Shown here piece after piece: positions 61,233-64,000 of a stretch of 64,000 nt of DNA. The translations under genes were made by a program, and so were the position numbers. Positions within the stretch are counted from its first letter, which is position 1; every line of letters starts with the position of its first letter. A model generated the notes under the pieces. That model did no database searches. It was not told the DNA's origin and saw only the letters and a list, made by a program, of their open reading frames with translations. This DNA is from Tsuneonella deserti (lineage in GTDB: Bacteria > Pseudomonadota > Alphaproteobacteria > Sphingomonadales > Sphingomonadaceae), in NCBI RefSeq assembly GCF_014644315.1, contig NZ_BMKL01000001.1, forward strand, positions 310,001 through 374,000, read 5' to 3'.

Positions 61233-64000
61233 CTAGGGTTCCAGCGTGAACGGCCCTTCGCTCCATTGGGCAGCGCAATAGGAATTCAGCCTTTCGGCAA
61301 CGCGACCCGGATCAGTCGCAACGAGGTAATGCCATTCCCCGTGCTCTCCCAGGCGATTGACGCCCGCGACCCATCGTTGCGCGGCCTTGGCCTTCACGTC
61401 CGCGTTGTCGTTGTATTGGCCTTTGATTTCGATGACCACGTTTAGGCCCTTGTCCGTGACCGCGATGAAGTCCGGGAGGTAGCGGGCCGGAACGCCACGA
61501 TTGCGGTAGGGGATGAAGAACCCGAGACGGTCGTTCTTTACCCACCGATGCACGCCGGGGTGGCGGTCCAGCAGAAACGCGGCGCTCTGCTCCCATGTTT
61601 GGGTATCCGCCACCATCGCATTGAGATGGCAATGGGCGGCAGCATAGATCGGCTTCGTTGTGTGGAAGTCCACGAACAACGTGCTGCCAAGCCCCGCCGC
61701 GCCTTTAGGCACGACCGCGACCTCTGCCTCGGCCGTTGATGAGCCCTTCGTGATTGCTTCTAACAAGGAGGCGACAGCCGCCTGCATGTATTCGCCGACG
61801 AGGAGCACGTCGCACGGCTGGCTTGCACCTTGCCTGACGAGCCTTTCCGCAAGGAACCGCTTGGCCGCGAATGCGACCTTCGGGAACAGCACTTGCATTG
61901 GCACGGCAGCCGCCCCGTTGTCCGCCGCCCACCGTGTGCAAATCTCCTTGGCGAGCCTGAATGCCACCTGTTGTTCGCGGAACAGCGACCGCCATTGCGC
62001 CAGCGATAGCACGGGTTTCTCGCCGGGGCCGAACGCAGCAAGTGTGCCGTCCGGCGTGGTAAGTGGTGTGAGTTCCACCACCTGCGGAATCTTCATGGGG
62101 TCAATGGTGACCTTCGCCACCTGGCCCCAATCCACGAACACGTCGAATTGGCCCGTTTGATGGTAGCCGGTGACGACCGGGAAGGTGATTTCGTATTGGG
62201 CCTTCTCCGGCACCGAATAGATATGGTGCGGCTCCGGGGTCGGCAGTGGTGGTCCCGGCGGCGATACCTTGAACGGGATGAGCTCAAAGGGCACGCCAAA
62301 GACCTTCGCCGTTTCTTCGGCGAACATCTGCGTATCCTCGTTGAGTGCGTAACTTTTCCGGCGCAGCGCGCGGCCCACGACCTGTTCGCACAGGAGCTGC
62401 GACCCGAACGGGCGCAGGCCGACAATATGCGTCACCGTGTTGGCGTCCCAACCTTCCGCCAGCATTGCGACCGAGACGATGCAGCGCACGTCGCGGCCCG
62501 GCGGAATCCGCTCGTCAATCCACTTGAGCGAGCCGTCGTTATCGTCGCTGGCTACCTTGTCGTTGTGCTTGCGCACTAGCTCCGACCATTCATCCGGCAC
62601 CTTGCCGCCCGGCCATTCGGCCTTGCCGACCGTATCGAGGATGAACCGCAGACGGCGGGTTTCATCCTTGGTGCCGCCTTCCTCAATGTCCTCGATGACC
62701 TTGGAGTCGATACGCACCGTGACTTCCTGACCCGGCGCGTTCTTGAACCACGGCGGCGACACGCCGTAGGAGTCGTTGCCGTTCGCAAGCCACGCGTGGA
62801 CTTCTTTCGCCACGGCCGTGTCGCGGCACACCACGATGAACACGGGCGGCACGGGATGCTTGTGCTGATCCTTGGCGAACGCTTCCCATTCGACAAACCG
62901 TTGGTGCCATTCGGCGGCCAGCAGATTGATGGGGGCACTGGCGAAGTTCATCACCACTTCCGGCGTCAGGTTCGTCGGAAAGCCTGCTTCCTTCGCCTTG
63001 GCCTGCACCCACCGCCAGATATTGAAGTAGGCCGCTTCTTCGGCTCCGCTCACGTCGCGGGCCGGAAGCTGCGGAATTTTGACAAGTCCGGACTCGATGG
63101 CATCGAGGAGCCCGAAATCCGAAACGATCCATGGGAACGGCTGGCCGACTTCGTTGCCCGAGCCCTGAATGTAGAACGGTGTGGCCGAGAGATCGACGCA
63201 CAGGTTGATACCCTTGCGACGGCTGCCGCCCGCTAGCTTGTTGATCCGGTCCAGACCCTCGATCCAGATCGTCGCCTCGCGTGCGTTCTTCTTGGCGAGA
63301 TCCTTGTCATCATCCAGCGTCAGGTCGCCGCTGTCGGTTTCGCCGCGGCGATATGCGTGGTGGGCTTCGTCGTTGAAAATTAGCCAGTGCGGGCTTCGGC
63401 CTTTGCCCGTCCCGAGTTCCCGCCGGATGCGTTTGAACCACGCCGTGTCGGACTCAAGGTATTTTGTCTCGATAGACTCGTTGGTCTTGCCCGCGTTTTT
63501 AACCACCGTCACGGGCTCGCCGGTTTTGACGACCTTGGCGGAATCACCATTGACGCTGTTAGTCTCTTTCTTCGCCAGCCGGTGCCAGTTGGCTATCATT
63601 ACCTCGCCGCGCCGCAGTTCCTCCATGCGATGCGGCGGCACAAGCTGGCGGGTGCGATAAAGCGAGAGGTCGCCGAGCGCCGGATCGAGTTCCTGCAACC
63701 GCTCGCGGATAGTGACGTTCGGGCAGACGACTAGGATCGTGTCGGAGAAGCGGTCATCGCGGGGCGCGGCCACACGGTTCAGGATAGACCACGCCGAGAG
63801 CATCCCCATCACGGTGGTTTTGCCCGAGCCGGTGGCCATTTTGCAGGCGTAGCGAAGGAAGGCACGCACACCGGAAGCCTTGGCCGTCAGCCCCGGCTCG
63901 TCCTTCGGAATTTCGGGGATGCCCTTACGGTAAATCTGCGGTGCTTCGACCAAGAAGATGAGCGTTTCCGCCGCTTCGATTTGCGCGAAAAACAGGCGCT
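61233..64000 (-). CDS. Type III restriction-like helicase-nuclease (Res subunit, BPTD_3080-like), N-terminus cut by window edge
   Basis: About 920 C-terminal residues of a restriction subunit; the frame continues through the right edge (upstream residues read RLFFAQIEAAETLIFL). SF2 helicase motifs: Walker A KMATGSGKTTVMG, motif II IFNDEAHHAY, motif III NLCVDLSATPFY and motif VI LLCEQVVGRALRR. A C-terminal PD-(D/E)XK-type nuclease is indicated by PDFIAVTDKGLNVVIEIKGQ. ATP-driven DNA cleavage as part of a restriction-modification system is the expected role. The partner methyltransferase is not in the window and should lie to the right. Confidence 0.92.
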   Translation of the reverse strand, partial: RLFFAQIEAAETLIFLVEAPQIYRKGIPEIPKDEPGLTAKASGVRAFLRYACKMATGSGKTTVMGMLSAWSILNRVAAPRDDRFSDTILVVCPNVTIRERLQELDPALGDLSLYRTRQLVPPHRMEELRRGEVMIANWHRLAKKETNSVNGDSAKVVKTGEPVTVVKNAGKTNESIETKYLESDTAWFKRIRRELGTGKGRSPHWLIFNDEAHHAYRRGETDSGDLTLDDDKDLAKKNAREATIWIEGLDRINKLAGGSRRKGINLCVDLSATPFYIQGSGNEVGQPFPWIVSDFGLLDAIESGLVKIPQLPARDVSGAEEAAYFNIWRWVQAKAKEAGFPTNLTPEVVMNFASAPINLLAAEWHQRFVEWEAFAKDQHKHPVPPVFIVVCRDTAVAKEVHAWLANGNDSYGVSPPWFKNAPGQEVTVRIDSKVIEDIEEGGTKDETRRLRFILDTVGKAEWPGGKVPDEWSELVRKHNDKVASDDNDGSLKWIDERIPPGRDVRCIVSVAMLAEGWDANTVTHIVGLRPFGSQLLCEQVVGRALRRKSYALNEDTQMFAEETAKVFGVPFELIPFKVSPPGPPLPTPEPHHIYSVPEKAQYEITFPVVTGYHQTGQFDVFVDWGQVAKVTIDPMKIPQVVELTPLTTPDGTLAAFGPGEKPVLSLAQWRSLFREQQVAFRLAKEICTRWAADNGAAAVPMQVLFPKVAFAAKRFLAERLVRQGASQPCDVLLVGEYMQAAVASLLEAITKGSSTAEAEVAVVPKGAAGLGSTLFVDFHTTKPIYAAAHCHLNAMVADTQTWEQSAAFLLDRHPGVHRWVKNDRLGFFIPYRNRGVPARYLPDFIAVTDKGLNVVIEIKGQYNDNADVKAKAAQRWVAGVNRLGEHGEWHYLVATDPGRVAERLNSYCAAQWSEGPFTLEP

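Noticed and set aside
35458..64000. The island considered as a prophage
   Set aside because: No capsid, terminase, portal, tail or lysis genes were recognised; the content is metabolic, transport and defence-like.
1..64000. CRISPR arrays, rRNA and tRNA genes
   Set aside because: No regularly spaced short repeats, ribosomal RNA segments or convincing tRNA cloverleaf were seen by reading; a dedicated scan could not be run.

Overview
The window looks like an alphaproteobacterial chromosome from the Sphingomonadales, probably the Erythrobacteraceae/Sphingomonadaceae range. The case rests on high GC content, a CC_3452-family protein, a UPF0262 protein, a DUF3072 protein, a TonB-dependent receptor with the usual sphingomonad layout, and the order of the housekeeping genes. 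The genus cannot be fixed from the sequence alone. No rRNA, tRNA, CRISPR array or intact insertion sequence was recognised.

Region 1 (1-19953, all minus strand) is the most striking part. It is a seven-gene co-directional locus, in transcription order: an exported CHAT-domain caspase-like peptidase with a long repeat-type N-terminal part; a CHASE2-domain class III adenylate cyclase; a small secreted FecR-like protein; a TpsB (FhaC/ShlB) outer-membrane transporter; a 3046-residue TpsA filamentous-haemagglutinin-like exoprotein; a five-haem c-type cytochrome; and a GlcG/HbpS-type haem-binding lipoprotein that runs off the left edge. From tpsB onward each stop codon overlaps the next start (TGATG, GTGA, ATGA). 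I read this as one functional system joining surface display, a periplasm-facing cAMP sensor, a putative protease and haem proteins. It is the best candidate for an undescribed system.

Region 2 (20138-35337) is mostly ordinary core genome: gdhA, a DUF3667 membrane protein, DUF3072, rpoZ, a phospholipase-D-like enzyme, dnaB, UPF0262, a GH25-like cell-wall protein, cdd, an LD-carboxypeptidase, an M14 carboxypeptidase, galE, rpmJ, a divergent CC_3452/hxlR pair with candidate operators, a TonB-like protein and a formate/nitrite-transporter-family channel.

Region 3 (about 35458-64000 and beyond) is an accessory island. Its left edge lies inside comM (yifB): only about the last 40 codons of comM remain (35338-35457), and no other part of comM is present in the window. 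The first module holds a tRNA-guanine-transglycosylase/DpdA-like gene paired with a 554-residue protein of unknown function. It is bounded by a matching pair of 17-bp palindromes and followed by a serine recombinase. Next come stress and transport genes: a large catalase, a TonB-dependent receptor, an alpha/beta hydrolase with a PaaI thioesterase, an EmrAB-TolC-type efflux operon with a divergent marR, a UbiB-like kinase and a NUDIX hydrolase. The right part carries an exonuclease I, a SHOCT membrane protein, a small HUH-endonuclease-like gene flanked by GGGCC/GGCCC palindromes, several small proteins of unknown function including a zinc ribbon and a DUF6641 protein, and the C-terminal 920 or so residues of a type III restriction-like helicase-nuclease cut by the window edge. 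This looks like a defence or mobile-element cargo region.
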